Positions 21,022 through 33,104 of a DNA stretch of 64,000 nucleotides are shown here, piece by piece. How positions within the stretch are numbered: the stretch's first letter is position 1; every line of letters begins with the position of its first letter. This stretch comes from Auricularia sp. M13 (taxonomy: Eukaryota > Basidiomycota > Agaricomycetes > Auriculariales > Auriculariaceae), in contig CM073194.1 in the NCBI GenBank assembly GCA_037042915.1, positions 2,232,001 through 2,296,000 on the forward strand, in the 5' to 3' direction. The translations under genes were made by a program, and so were the position numbers. Under the pieces are notes generated by a model. It was not told the DNA's origin and ran no database searches. It saw nothing but the letters and a program-made list of their open reading frames with translations.

Positions 21022-24000
21022 ATGTACAACGAAGAGCGCGCCGACGCTAGAACCGAGCATAGAGCCTCACGTAATGCTTCCCCAGTCCCCCGCCCTCATG
21101 TAGCTTCTCCAATTAATGATGACAGCTTTTTCTTTGATGACCCACGCCCGAACAATCCGCAAGGACAGGATGAATCTGAGATTGATAATACTATACTAGC
21201 ACACCATCAGCAGCAATCTAGGACGATGAATGACCCTCCCCCAGAACCGCCGCCGCCGCCTGACCCCGCCCGGCGCCAGTCTCGCAGACGTGATCGTGTC
21301 CGAGCCCTCCCGCGACGAGGCCATGATGCGCATGCTCCATACCTGAGACTACAGATGTCTAAGTCAGTCTCTGGCCTCAAAACGAAGGCGCACCTTCGTG
21401 TCAGCAGTCAGAATATGCGCGGTAGGAGTCATGAGGGCCGTGACCTCAGTAAATGGTGGGACCTAGAGGGTCAAATGCGAGATCAGAAGCTGGGTATTAT
21501 CGCTGTTCAGGAAACTCACCTTACCGAGAACATGATCGAAAGAGTTAATCGCGAACACCGTGATCTTAAGCTCTTCTGTTCAGGGGATCCTGACGAACCA
21601 ACAAAGCGCTCCGGAGTTGGTGTGGTCTTGAATAAACGCCTTGTTCGCACGCAGGACGCGAAGATGTGGACGATAGTGCCTGGGAGAGCGATCGTAGTCA
21701 GCATAGACTGGCATAGAGGTCAGCGCCTCGCGGTACTCGCAGTATATGCCCCTAACGATGCAGCTGAAAACCGGACCTTCTGGACTGAGATAAGAGAAAG
21801 TCTCCAGAGAAGGACTGACGTACCGAGGCCTCATTGTATGCTGGGAGACTTCAACATGGTTGAATCTGCGAGCGACCGCATCCCAGCGCGCCTGCTGGAT
21901 GCGGACATGTCAGCGGAATTTCAGGAGCTAACAGCGTACCTGCGCATGCTAGACGGATGGAAGGAAATTAACCCACGCCGTTTCGCCCATACATTCCGCG
22001 ACGCTAATGCCGAGAAATATGCACGCTTGGATCGAATATACGTCACAGAACGAGTATTCATCGCGAGTCGAAACTGGAAAATCGGCATCCGCGGCATGTG
22101 CTCTGGAGCGGACCACCTACCTGTCTGTGTGGATTTGGTCAACCCTGCCATGCCATTTGTTGGAGAAGGGAGATGGTCGATGGGTCTCAAGCATCTACGC
22201 ATCAAAAAATTCGTCAACGAGGTGATTGAGAGAGGGAAAGAGTTGGAGAAGGCCGCAGAGGAGCTAGAATCGGCACCTTGCAACCCTGACCACAATATCC
22301 AACACATTTGGGCTGCATGGAAGAGCGAGATTGGGGAGCGTGCGAGGTACTACGCGAGACTGCAAGGGCAAAAAAACGAGCGAGCCCTAAAAGCCCTGGA
22401 AAAAGACCGACAGTCAGCTCTCCAAGGTGTAGCAGATGGCGAGTACCCCCGCGAAGACCTACCGTTCGAAGTCCTCGCACTGGATGATCGGATAGAGCAG
22501 TTAAGCAAGAGGCAGCGGAAGAGACGTCGCGAAAATGCACGTGCGAAGAGGAGGCTGTACCATGAGACGAATAGTGGGGAGTGGTTCAGGTTGGGCAAGG
22601 ACGAGAAACGAGCGGAAGTGATTCCGCACCTCAGAGATACGAGACCACTGAGCGAACGCCTCGACGCCCGACGTCGAGTGAGATCCCAATCAACGACCCC
22701 GTCGCTTGACGAGCCAGCAGAAAATACGCAGCCGCACCAAGATGATGAGAACGCTGCGCGCGATGAGTATGTCTCAAGAACCGAGGAAATGGTTGATGTT
22801 GTACGCTCACATCACGAAAACTTGCAGAAGCAAGACATTCACCCGGATGCGCAGGAGCGAGAGGAAAAATAGCAGCTGTATTGAACTTCGTCAAACGTCG
22901 CGTGAACGCGGAGCAGAACGGGTTAGACAGGCTACTCACGGAGGAGGCGGTACGACAAACCCTGAGGAGTGCGCCAAATGGGAAAGCTGCAGGATTAGAC
23001 GGTCTGATACACGAACTCTGGAAGGAACTGGAGGCGGAATACCAGGCATCTGGAGGATCAGGCTTTAATGTCGTGCGTGTACTCACAAAGCTGTTCAGAG
23101 ACATCCAGGAACACGGGCTTGTCGAAAACTCGACCTTCGCGGATGGTTGGCTCTGCCCTCTGTACAAGAAAGGGGATAGGGGAGATATTGCTAACTATAG
23201 ACCTATCACGCTGCTCAATACAGATTATAAGCTCCTGACGAAGACACTCACGAGCCAGCTGGGCGCCATTGCGCCGTCCATGATCAGCAAAGCGCAGAGT
23301 GGCTTTGTTCAAGGCCGCCAAATCACTGATACGACGAAGCTAGTCCGTCTCATGGTCAGCTACGGGGAGAAGACTGGGAATAATGGAGCCATCTACTCAC
23401 TGGACCAAGAGAAAGCCTATGACAAGGTCATGCATGACTACCTTTTTCGAGTCCTGCGATCTTTTGGTCTGCCCGAGCTCTTTGTAAATACGGTTGAGAA
23501 TTTGTACAAAAATGCACATACCAAAGCTATGCTTAACGGAGTTTTGAGCGAGTCGTTCCGCGTAACTAGGGAGTATGGCAGGGCGATCCGCTCAGCTGCC
23601 TACTGTTTGACTTCGCAATTGAGCCGCTATCATGCATGCTCCGGGAGTCCGGAGACCTGGGAGGTTTCCGCCTCCCAGGGATGAGCGAGGCCCTGATAGC
23701 GACGCTCTTCGCGGATGACACAACTGTATATATGTCAGAGAACGATGATTTTGAGAGCCTCGACCGCATCCTACGCACCTGGTGTATTGCCGCGGGTGCG
23801 AAGTTCAATGTCGCCAAAACGGAGTGCATTCCAATCGGTACAAGGGAATTTCGAGAGCGATTCAGACGGGAGAGACGAGCGTTCCCGGAGCACAGGCGCT
23901 TGCCCGATACGGTACGCATAGCCAGTGACGGCGAGACAGTTCGGATTCTAGGCGCGTGGGCCGGCAATGATGCCAAGGACGACGACACCTGGGAAAAGGT

Positions 24001-26395
24001 CTTCAAAAAAACGTCAGATAGGCTGATGCGATGGGACGAGAAACACCCCACCGCTGAGGGCAGACGCCATCTCATTCAAGCCTTTGTAGGCGGAGGTACG
24101 CAATATTTGACAGCAGCGCAAGGCATGCCGCCGGACATTCTGAAAAGATTTGTCAAACTCGAATTAGATTTCTTCTGGGAATACAAAAAGCATACCATAA
24201 ATGCCGAATCATTATATCTCCCGAGAGATCAAGGCGGCGCGGGCATACTCGATCTCGAGACGCGGAATGAAGCCATTTATCTGGTATGGGCGCGCGAGTA
24301 CTTGAAGCCGCCGGCAGAACGACCGACCTGGGCGTTTGTCGCGGACGAGATCTTCAGGCATTCCCTCTCGTTATCTTGGCAAGACCGGGTAAATGATGAC
24401 ACTCACATCCTGGTAAACCCATTCCTGCAGTCCTGGAACCCGATGGATCGGAAGCGGCATACTGAACGGGCGGACCGTCGAGGAAACGAGCAGGCGGGTC
24501 TCCCGCTCGAGCTGGAAATGATGTGGAAAGCTGCAAAAACCCACGGCGTCAGATTGGAAGCGACGTTCATAAGCGAGGAGGCCCGAAGGCTCGTACCGGC
24601 TTGGTATAATATTGAACACGACACATCTTTCCGCCAACATCACTCGGGCGAAGTGGTGGAATGCCTGCGGAAGCGCCATCGAGTGGTCACCATACAGGAT
24701 GCCATATACTGCTATGAGAATGACGACGAGTTTGGCCAATACGGGCCAGCTCACGTCAGGGATGCAATGTGCGAGTGCCTTCACTGCGAGTACCAGAAGA
24801 CTTTGGGATGTCAGCACCCCTATCGCTGCCAGGAAATGGCACTAGACCTCGTGCAGTCCCAACGCGAGAAATGGCGACCAGATTGGGGAAACGTGGACCG
24901 ATCGAACCATTTGAACGAGGCGGAGATCGCGACAAACGAACAAGCTGCGCGTTTCCAGCAACCCGTGACTTTCGATGCGTCTGTGCCTGAATATGAGCGT
25001 CCTGAACAGTACGCGCGCGTGTTCACTACAGAACTAAGCGTACTTCCAGATGCCCCGGTCCCGGACAACGGATATGCGCCTGGAACGCACGAGCATGTGC
25101 CGCCCCCGTCTGAGGAGATAACGATGACTTGCTGCGGGAAAGTCAGAGCACCGCGAAGTCACAGAGCGAGAGCCGCGTACGCTGTACACTGTGACAACCT
25201 GGGCATAGACGAGGTCCGACGGGTAGGCGAAGGAGACCCGCAAACGCGAGAGCGAGCTGCTACCATGGCAGTGTTGGACGCCGCGCGCCGCGCGCCCAAA
25301 GACCGCCCCATCCTGATCAAAACAAACGCGGTCAGGACGGTCACACGCCTAACAAATGCCAAGCAAAAACTCGAACTGACCGGCTGGGTTCTGTGCGGCG
25401 AGGACGCGGATGTATATAGAGCAACGGTAGCGATGTTGAGGAGCAGATCGGCGAGAACGAGAATCCAGTACGTATGCACGGAGGACTGTGATGCTAGCTA
25501 TGAGCACGCCATGGCGAGAGCAGAAGATGCTCTGGAAAGCGGGGACGCGCCACGGGCACCGATCTTGCTGGCCCCAGCCAGATTCGACGCGCCAGGAATG
25601 CCGCTGGCGAGCGTGACGCAAACACTTGCAACTCGCGTTATAAGGAGGGCCAAGTCAATCAGAACTGAGGCACGCACTCGCACGCAGGAAAATCTGAACC
25701 GCACCAGAGACGAGATGGCTCATCTGCTGAAGTATAGACTGCCTGACGCCAAGATCTGGCGGTCAGTCCAACACAGGGATTTCAGTAAAGAAGTGCGTAC
25801 CTTCCTATGGCGCGCCATGCATGACGGACACCGCTGCGGACAATTCCTCGCAAATTGGGGCAGAGAGTGGGTCGAGAAATCCAAGTGCAAGGTGTGCGCT
25901 GATAGGCCGACTGAATCAATCGAGCACATCCTGCTGAAATGTGCCGACCCCGCGGCCAAGCAAATCTGGAGCCTCGCGGAAGATCTGTGGTCGGCGACAA
26001 AGCGGCCATGGCCGCGGCTCTCGATGGGTTTAGTTCTTGGATGCGGAGCAGCGCGATTTACCGATAAGGATGCAAGAGGAAGAGACCGGGAAGCTATCGG
26101 TGCCTCCCGGCTATTCAGAATAATCTTATCGGAATCTGCGCGCCTCATTTGGACGCTCCGGTGCACACGCGTCATCGAACACGGGGATGACCCCAACTGG
26201 CAGCACCCCCATGCATACGTAGAATCGGAATGGTACCGGATTATCAACGACCGCCTGACCTCAGACAGACTACTTACGAATCGGAAAATTTACGGTAGAA
26301 GAGCTATGAAGAAACATATTGTACTGGCAACTTGGACCTGCCTTCTCGATCCAGGCACGGTTCCCGATGACTGGATCGAATCCCCGGGGTTTTAG
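21022..26395 (+). pseudogene. LINE ORF2: AP endonuclease, reverse transcriptase, RNase H-like, zf-RVT; two frameshifts
   Basis: First in-frame ATG 21022. Endonuclease motifs: SSQNMRG, IIAVQETHL, CMLGDFNMVES, YARLDRIYV, CSGADHLPV (21400-22130). The frame stops at 22870-22872 just after a run of five A (22865-22869); six would restore it. RT follows (PNGKAAGLDGL, NYRPITLLNTDYK, QSGFVQGRQI, YSLDQEKAYDKV). A second switch at 23569-23571 fits one missing G just before GDPLSCLLFDFA. The catalytic FADD is near 23709-23720. The RNase H-like part lacks key acidic residues. The C-terminus has a zf-RVT motif FLWRAMHDGHRCG...CKVCADRPTESIEHILLKC. Stop TAG 26393-26395. Confidence 0.88.
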
Positions 26396-26651
26396 TGGGT
26401 AAACAACGCCGTTAGTAGCATTGGAGTCCCACACTACCTCAACTTGAGGCGTGCGTAATGCATTTCCCCGGGAGGTGCCCTTATTGTACATATCGCGGTC
26501 TAGTACTGCGAACCTCGCCGGAGTCTCTGTAAAGGGACTCTACTTGCTTTCCCCTGGGAAGGCTTGACTCAGCACAACACGCATCTCATGCGGCAGGTTG
26601 TGTTGCAGGGCACCAAAAAAAAAAAAAAAAAAAAAGAGATAAACATTACGG

Positions 26652-26953
26652 TAATATTTCCTGTCATTCCGGGTAGAAAACAAGCAGGATGCAAGGACAA
26701 GGCTGCTGGAATACGTGTGCGGCGAGGAAGAGAGCAAAAGAGGGAAGCGCGCGGAGCTCCGGCACGGCGTCGCACGTTGGTTCCGTGCCGGGGCGGCGGC
26801 GCGCGGGATGCGTCATCCGCGTTCGGCCGCCCGAAAATTTCCATCCATCGGGACGGCGTGACTGTCCGCCTCGTCCCTCGCCTCTCCCTGCAGCGCCCCG
26901 TCGACAGCGGCCGTGTAATGCGCCGACGCAGAAAGTAGAAGCCTTCCAACACG
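26652..26953 (+). promoter_or_regulatory. Upstream region of the carrier gene, shortened by the LINE
   Basis: About 300 bp between the LINE target site and the carrier ATG. No clear TATA box is seen. Original upstream sequence now lies at 18789 and lower coordinates. Confidence 0.35.
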
Positions 26954-27994
26954 ATGCGCGAGTACCCTTTCTATCTAGGCGGTCAGTCCTTGTCCTTCTC
27001 CCTGTCTACTGACTGACTGAATGACCGGTCAGGCGTTGCGTCTGCCATGGCCGCCAGCATCACCCAGTACGTACACCGGCACACTCCATGACGGCGCTAA
27101 CGGCCCGCGCAGCCCGCTGGACCTGACGAAGGTGCGGATGCAAGCCGCGCACGACGCCTCGATGCTGCACTCCATGGCGACCACCCTGCGCACCGCCGGC
27201 GTGCGCGGCCTCTGGGACGGCATCACCGGCACGCTCCTCCGCCAGATGTCGTACTCGCTCGTGCGCTTCGCCGCCTACGAGGACCTCAAATCGCGCTTCG
27301 CCGCCCCGCCCAGCACGCCGCAGCTCGCGCTGGCCGGCGCGCTCGCCGGCGCCGCGGGCGGCCTCGTGGGCAACCCCGCGGACGTCATCCTCGTGCGCAT
27401 GCAGGGCGACGCCGCGCGCCCGCCGGAGCAGCGTTATGCTTATCGCAACTGCTTCGACGGCCTCTGGAAGATCGTCCGCGACGAGGGCCCCGCCGCGCTT
27501 GCAAGGGGATGGGCGCCGAATGTCGTCAGGGCTGCCTTGATGAATGCCAGCCAGCTCGGCTCGTATGATGTCGTCAAGGCCGCGCTGCTCAATGCGGGCA
27601 TGCGCGACGATGTGAGGTGCCATGCTGCTGCTAGCTTTGCCGCGGGCACGATTGCGACGACGGTGTGCTCGCCTGCGGACGTCATCAAGGTGCGTGCTTT
27701 TCATCCTTCGGATGTTGCCTCTGCTTACTTATGTTGCGTTGTGCAGAGCCGCATCATGAACGCGTCGGGCTCGACCGTACGTCGCGCGTCTGACAGCCTT
27801 TCCTTTGCAATGCTGACGCTTGAGTTCTGCAGTCCCCGCTCCGCGCCATCGGCCACGCGCTGGCGACCGAGGGCCCGCGCTTCGTCTTCCGCGGCTGGCT
27901 GCCGGCCTGGACGCGTCTCCAGCCGACGACCATCCTCACCTTCGTCTTCCTCGAGCGCCTCCGCGCCGCCGTCGACGCCGCCCGCGACATCTAA
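26954..27994 (+). CDS. DIC1: Mitochondrial dicarboxylate carrier
   Basis: Inner-membrane solute carrier expected to exchange dicarboxylates for phosphate. Five exons: 26954-26981, 27033-27066, 27113-27689, 27747-27776, 27833-27994, giving 276 codons plus stop. Introns are 51, 46, 57 and 56 bp with GT-AG ends and CTGAC or GCTAAC branch points. Starting at the tiny first exon (MREYPFYLGG) gives the standard carrier N-terminus. The three repeats carry the signature PxD/ExxK/R: HPLDLTKVRMQ, NPADVILVRMQ and SPADVIKSRIM. The C-terminal PRFVFRGWLPAWTRLQPTT segment is typical of DIC-type carriers. The DIC subfamily call rests on these motifs from memory; another dicarboxylate or oxaloacetate carrier is possible. 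Confidence 0.85.
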
Positions 27995-28248
27995 TCCGTC
28001 GAGGCCCACGACGGCTCTTCTGTCGATGTCTGATCCGTGAACGCCGCCAGCGACTGCCCTCCGACGCGGATACCCTCCCACCGTGCGCTGCCCACCGTTC
28101 CGTGTCCCGCTCCAGCCTCATTTGTCCATACGCAATTGATTATCTGTTCCCGTTCCGTATTTCCCATCCCAGTCCCCATCCCCATCCCGGTTCCAGCTCC
28201 ACTGCCACCGTTAGAGTAGATGCTTCCCGCTTACGCTGCCGCTTTCGT

Positions 28249-28268
28249 AGAGAGAGAGAGAGAGAGAG
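28249..28268. repeat. (AG)10 microsatellite
   Basis: Ten perfect AG units, about 255 bp downstream of the carrier stop codon. Confidence 0.9.
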
Positions 28269-28269
28269 G

Positions 28270-31080
28270 ACTCGCGCACTCACCGGCACTCACCGTACAT
28301 ACACCCACACCCGCAGCCACCGTAGATTCGTAGATTCGTACATACACCATGATGCCAGCTATAGACTAATCCTTCATATTGACTGTCCGTAGGTGAGTGC
28401 ACTGCGTGGGTGCCCGTGTTAGGGAATCTTCTTTCTGAGGTTATAGTAGGTGCGATGTTGTCAATGCGGTATTGTGTCTATGGCGTCTCAGGCTGTGGAT
28501 TGTAAGGCTGAGAGGGGCGATTGGTTCTGCGACTCGAGATGTGATTCAGTCAGACTTTGCGCGGAATGGTGCCGCGTTGCTTAGGGATTTGCGCGGCAGA
28601 CTCGTGACGAGTGGGGGGAGGTCGTTCAGCGTGGAAGTGGTCGTGATGCCACGGCTCCTACATAGCACAAATGATAATGAGATGGTTCAACGCTCTTCTG
28701 TCGGATATCTTGGACGTCGACTGGAACAGAGATGCAGTACCAGTGGGCGCAGAGTCTGACTCTGACTCGGTAGAATCAATTGACTCGGACTCAGTGTTTC
28801 GTGTGCCTCTGAATCAGGCTGTGATGGTCTAACTTTCTGTGACATTTTATTGGGTCGGACTAGTACTGTTCCGAGTCTAAGTCCGAGTCTGATGCGGTGC
28901 GGTGGGTTGGGTTGGGATTTGGTCAATGCGAAGTGTGTATGGATCGTGTGGATGGAAACGTAGGAGTGCTCAGCGGTACACTCATCCTCATTCTCAGGCA
29001 GGTCGGCATTCCAGCTGTACGCGCCAATTGCAATCGGGAACACTGCTGGCAATGGTCGACTGCGGATCGAGTCCCCATGTATGAGTCTGAGTCTGGATCT
29101 GCACAGTGGGGAGGGGGGTGGGAGAGATATGGCAGACGATGAACTTGAAGCCGTGTTACTCTAGGTGAGAACAAACAGCGTGCGACTCGGACCCCCGCGT
29201 ATCCCCAGACCGCGTTGGACGGTGCACCAACTTGAAGCTGTGCTCCGTGCTCCGTGCGCCGTGCGCCGATGAATACATACGTCTAGAGTGGCGGGGACAT
29301 GCCTCTTGTTCTTCCGGCAGCGTCCTTGAATACGCGGCGTGCGCCACTGGCAGGTTCCGCCTACTAAGTGACAGCCCTCTGGAGTCCGAGTCGGACGACC
29401 GTGACCGGTTCGATCTTCGCTTGTACTGTATGTACAAGTACTAACAGCAGAATCTGCGCCGTCGTCGGACAGAGAGGGAATTCTGAAATCGTATGCGGCT
29501 GAAGCGGGTGCCAGGGCGCCCGCCCAGAGCTCACGGCCTCCGATCCCTATATGTTGGAAAAATGGTTGCCGGCCGCAGAGCCAGTGGTCGGTGTCATCGG
29601 AGAGCTATTACATACATAGTTAAAGCTCCGCTCCGTCCTCTCACCTTGACCACTCGCTCGGCACCGGGCAGAGATTGCGCACTCAACTCATGGCCGAGCC
29701 GCTGCTCGCATACATATCCAGACGCTCGTCAACCCTGCGCTCGCAGTGGGCCCGTGCTGCCGGCAGTTGTGGCGCAGGCGGAGGACGATACGAGCAGTTG
29801 TGGCGCAGGCATACGAGCGCACGGGGCGACAAAATGGAAAATGGATGAACTGCATACCGATACTGGACCCGCTTCGAGTCGGTATATTCTTCCACGGCGG
29901 ACTCGGGCCGGGGCAGGTGTTGTCGAGCTGTGTCTTTTCGCCACCGATTCACTGGCTCTCTGACTGGGTCCACGATATGGAGCCGCTGGTACGAGTCTCG
30001 ATGCTCAGAGTCTGACCAAGAGCGTCAGTCCGCGTTGTGGCCACCAGAACGAGTGCATGACCCGCGGCTGCATTGAAACTTGAAAGTCTGCACGTGCGTT
30101 TTCCGTCTGGAGCTGGCGCGATACCTCGTATTACATTCACGGGTCACGGGCTGCATCCATCGAATTGCGATGCCTGTTATTCTACTAGTAGATCTGCGAC
30201 CTGCGACCTGCTTGCGACGATGCAGGGCGTCTTGTGCCACTTGTCCCGATGCTCTGAGTCTGACGTCCACCTCACGCCCCGTCCTCCGCACACGCTTGCA
30301 GAGCTAAAGACTGCACGTGGATCGCGTTTTCCGTCTGGAGCTGCCAGTGGGAGCAGGCACAAACGCGTGTGGAATTGCAATACCGTCGACAGTATTACGG
30401 GCCCCGGGAGGCGCGCACTGTCTGTTATTCTAGATCTGCTTGCGGAACTTGTCCCGCTGCAGGGGCCCTCTGGATCTCTTGCCGATCTCCATGGAACGCG
30501 CATTCAAATCCGTGGCTGCGTGTTCGAGTGTTATGGGTCCCTGGAAGAGTACGAGTGCTGGTGACGGTCGCGCCGGAGGGACGCTGCAGGGCCGGGAATG
30601 AGCTGGAACTCTAGAAGGTCAGCACGCCTGCTTGATCGTACCGCGGCGCGCACTCATCTCATATCTGCTAGGACTGTTCGTCTCTTCGTGGTCCGGATGT
30701 GCCACAGTGGCTGAGAGCTCTACGTCAATTTGCTCGCGCTCCGCGAAACCGACTTGCTCGGCGCCGCTAATGTTACTGTAAATCTAGCGTGCCATCTCGA
30801 AGCATCCAGGTGGACTGCTCATCGCAAACAGTGCGACAATATTGCATGCGTTTCCTCGCTCGTTGGCGCTTGCTGTCCACTGGCAGGACGCAGGCAGCAG
30901 GATCTCGCCGTCTGGTCATTTCGCATGTTTATCAGACTTTGCGCCGCGTTACTATTTCCGGTGCCCGTCTACGGCACAGGTTGGTCTTCAGGACGCTTGA
31001 AATTGACATGCACGACGCCTGAGTCTTCACTCGATCACTGTTGGCGGCTTTCGACATTCCTTTCTTATTAAACTGTTACA
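28270..31080. other. Gene-poor stretch with decayed repeats
   Basis: No frame here is convincing. Short GAGTC/GACTC-rich clusters occur near 28750-28890 and 29080-29100. From about 30165 two units resemble each other and the copy at 32160-32530. Confidence 0.5.
30165..30640 (+). repeat. Two decayed copies of a dispersed repeat
   Basis: Copy 1 near 30165-30245 and copy 2 near 30405-30640 share CTGTTATTCTA(G), GATCTGC and GCAGGG with each other. Copy 2 shares long stretches with 32160-32530, such as ATTCAAATCCGTGGCTGCG and GGAGGGACGCTGC. Possibly relics of a duplicated gene; no intact frame remains. Confidence 0.5.
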
Positions 31081-31106
31081 ATGGCACTGCGCGCACGGGA
31101 GACAGA

Positions 31107-31939
31107 TCAGTCCTGCATGTCCGGCTTGGGCTCTCCACACTCCCTGAGGAACGTGGATTCGTCCGGGAGATTGTCCAGAGGGAAGCTCGCCATGAGCTTG
31201 GGCCGGTTGCCGCGTCCCGATTGAATGGCCGCCAAGTGGTCGAAGCGCGTGCTCTGCTCTGGCTCCCCAGGCAGCTCTGAATCCCCCCATTCTCCGCGCC
31301 AGCACTCCAGGGCGCGCGCGTCGAGGTCGAGCACCCAGGACCACTCGCAGAGGCCGTCCGTGATGAATCCGAGGTCGTTCATGACGGGGATCTTCTCGCT
31401 CGCGCCGGCGACCAGCTTGAGGATCTGGGCGCCAGAGTCGCGCGACAGCGAGGGGCAGACGATGTTGTACGCCTGCTGCTGGGCCGAGAGCCTGTTGATG
31501 TCCATCTTGGCCGGCTTGCATTTAGCCTGCGCTTCCTTGAAGATGGCGATAAGCTTGCGCTCGGTCTCCGAGGGCTCGTGCTCCCATAGAACTCCTCATC
31601 GCGGAAGCATTCGAGGAGTCTCGGGTCCATCGTGGCCTCGAGGTCCGTGCGCACCTTTTCCGCCTCGCGTTGACGCTTCTCCAGGGCCTGTCGCTTTTTC
31701 TCCAAGAACATCTTCTCCATCTCGTCCATCTGATCGTAGATGTCTTTGAGCTCTTCCTTGGTGGGCTTGTACACCATCCCAGCATCGAGGGCCGCCGCGA
31801 GTTTCGCGATCAGCTCGGGATCGCGCGCGAACTCGAGGACGTGAAGGCCTTCCCCGGAGGGATAGCCGTCCCACTGGCCGTACTGCGCGATGACGTATTT
31901 GCCCTTGTAGTAGACGATGACGAGGTGCCGGGTGCCCAT
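31107..31939 (-). CDS. Conserved protein of unknown function (family with two relics in the window), one frameshift
   Basis: ATG 31939, MGTRHLVIVYYKGKYVIAQ; the first frame runs to 31379 and the protein-like continuation (MDINRLSAQQQAYNIVC...DMQD) is in another frame down to 31107. The switch fits one missing G at 31583-31585 (minus-strand GGG for GGGG). Seen in the protein: a globular N-terminus with QYGQWDGYPSGEG, a long charged helix (EELKDIYDQMDEMEKMFLEKK), a C-terminal domain with CEWSWVLDLDARALECWRGEW and the tail FPLDNLPDESTFLRECG. I know no function. Diverged fragments at 44548-44847 and 55378-55640 match the middle and the end. If the shift is a consensus error the gene is intact at about 277 codons. 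Confidence 0.65.
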
Positions 31940-32159
31940 GGTGAACGCGTCGTAGATTAACTTATGAGCGTCGAGAATCGAGACAGATCAGCGGAGCCTG
32001 GAACGTCTGCACAGCCATTCTGCAGCCGTGCAAGTCCGCGTGCCACGACTATCGTGCTTCGAGATGACACTGTAGATTTCCGGCACCGAAAAGAAGGCTC
32101 GGACTCATCGTGAGACGCCCCCGCGCTCGCGCGATCCCCGCAAACTTCCGCTTCGCGCC

Positions 32160-32530
32160 CAGCACTCGCTCGATGCTCGATGCGTGCCCTGCCTGTTATT
32201 CTGCGACCTGCTCGCAGAACCTGTCACGATTCAGGGCGTCTTCGAAAAATTGCTATCCTCTGGACGGCTCTCCTCAATCTCCACATACGGACGGACTCGG
32301 AGGACAAGTTCCCCGCGCACGGGCCGAGGAAACACCCATTCAAATCCGTGGCTGCGTGTTCGAGTGCTATGGTGCGTTCATCGAGTCCTTGGAAGAGTAA
32401 GAGCTGCAGGTGACGGTCACACCGGAGGGACGCTGCGCCTCTGCGTGGTGGTGGTTCAGTACGAGTGTCAGTCGAACGGGCTCGAGCTCCAGCCGGTCAG
32501 TACGCCTGCTTGATTGTACCCTGACAGGCA
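32160..32530 (+). repeat. Third copy of the dispersed repeat seen at 30.2-30.6 kb
   Basis: Shares ATTCAAATCCGTGGCTGCG, TTGGAAGAGTA and GCCTGCTTGATTGTACC-like stretches with 30405-30650. No intact reading frame. Confidence 0.55.
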
Positions 32531-32617
32531 TAGACTACTTATTCATCTCCTCGTGGGCCGGCTGAAGGGGCTGATCGACGACTTGCTGACTGACTCAACG
32601 TTCGTGGGCCAGCTCTC

Positions 32618-33063
32618 TGTAAGCTACGGGAACCGTAGGGTAATTAGTAGCTTGCAGAATCCGAGTCTTTTGCTTTCAGAAGAGCAGGAAAAGCTCAAGT
32701 CGTGAGTTGCTCAAATACTCCGATTGCAAAAGAGCCTCCCCTCCATGGGCCACTCTGAAATCCTTTATATACATGCATTCCGAGTCACTTCCGAGTCACT
32801 AAGGCTAAGGCAGATGAGACGCGTGGCCATCGAGACGCGTGGCCACCGGCTGAGTCTTGGCAGTCATTCCTGGGCGAAATGTGAGTCAGTCAATGACTCC
32901 AGAGAGTCGGGTGCATGCTATTCAGGATTCTCAGGTGAATTACAAGGTGGGGCAACGTAATGTAAGTAAATTAAAATGCGTATACCTTGTCTGCCGCAGC
33001 GGGACGAGCCCGGCCGCGAACAGAGCTGACGCGGAGGGGTGAGTCGCGCGTGCGTGCATGACA
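32618..33063 (-). repeat. 3' LTR of element B
   Basis: 446 bp, plus-strand ends TGTAAGC...CATGACA, identical base for base (by eye) to the LTR at 43883-44328. The minus-strand sequence just before it (plus 33064-33080) contains GGGAGGG, a plausible polypurine tract. Confidence 0.95.
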
Positions 33064-33104
33064 CACGCCCTCCCGGCCAGCAGTGCTGGACGAATAGCCC
33101 AGAC

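Larger units (their letters stand above)
18806..26635 (+). mobile_element. LINE (non-LTR retrotransposon), full length
   Basis: 7830 bp ending in 21 A residues (26615-26635). It is flanked by a perfect 16-bp duplication GAGATAAACATTACGG at 18790-18805 and 26636-26651, which fixes both ends. A 5' leader of about 570 bp is followed by ORF1 and ORF2 (AP endonuclease, RT, degenerate RNase H, zinc finger). Two single-base frameshifts break ORF2 in this copy. Confidence 0.92.
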
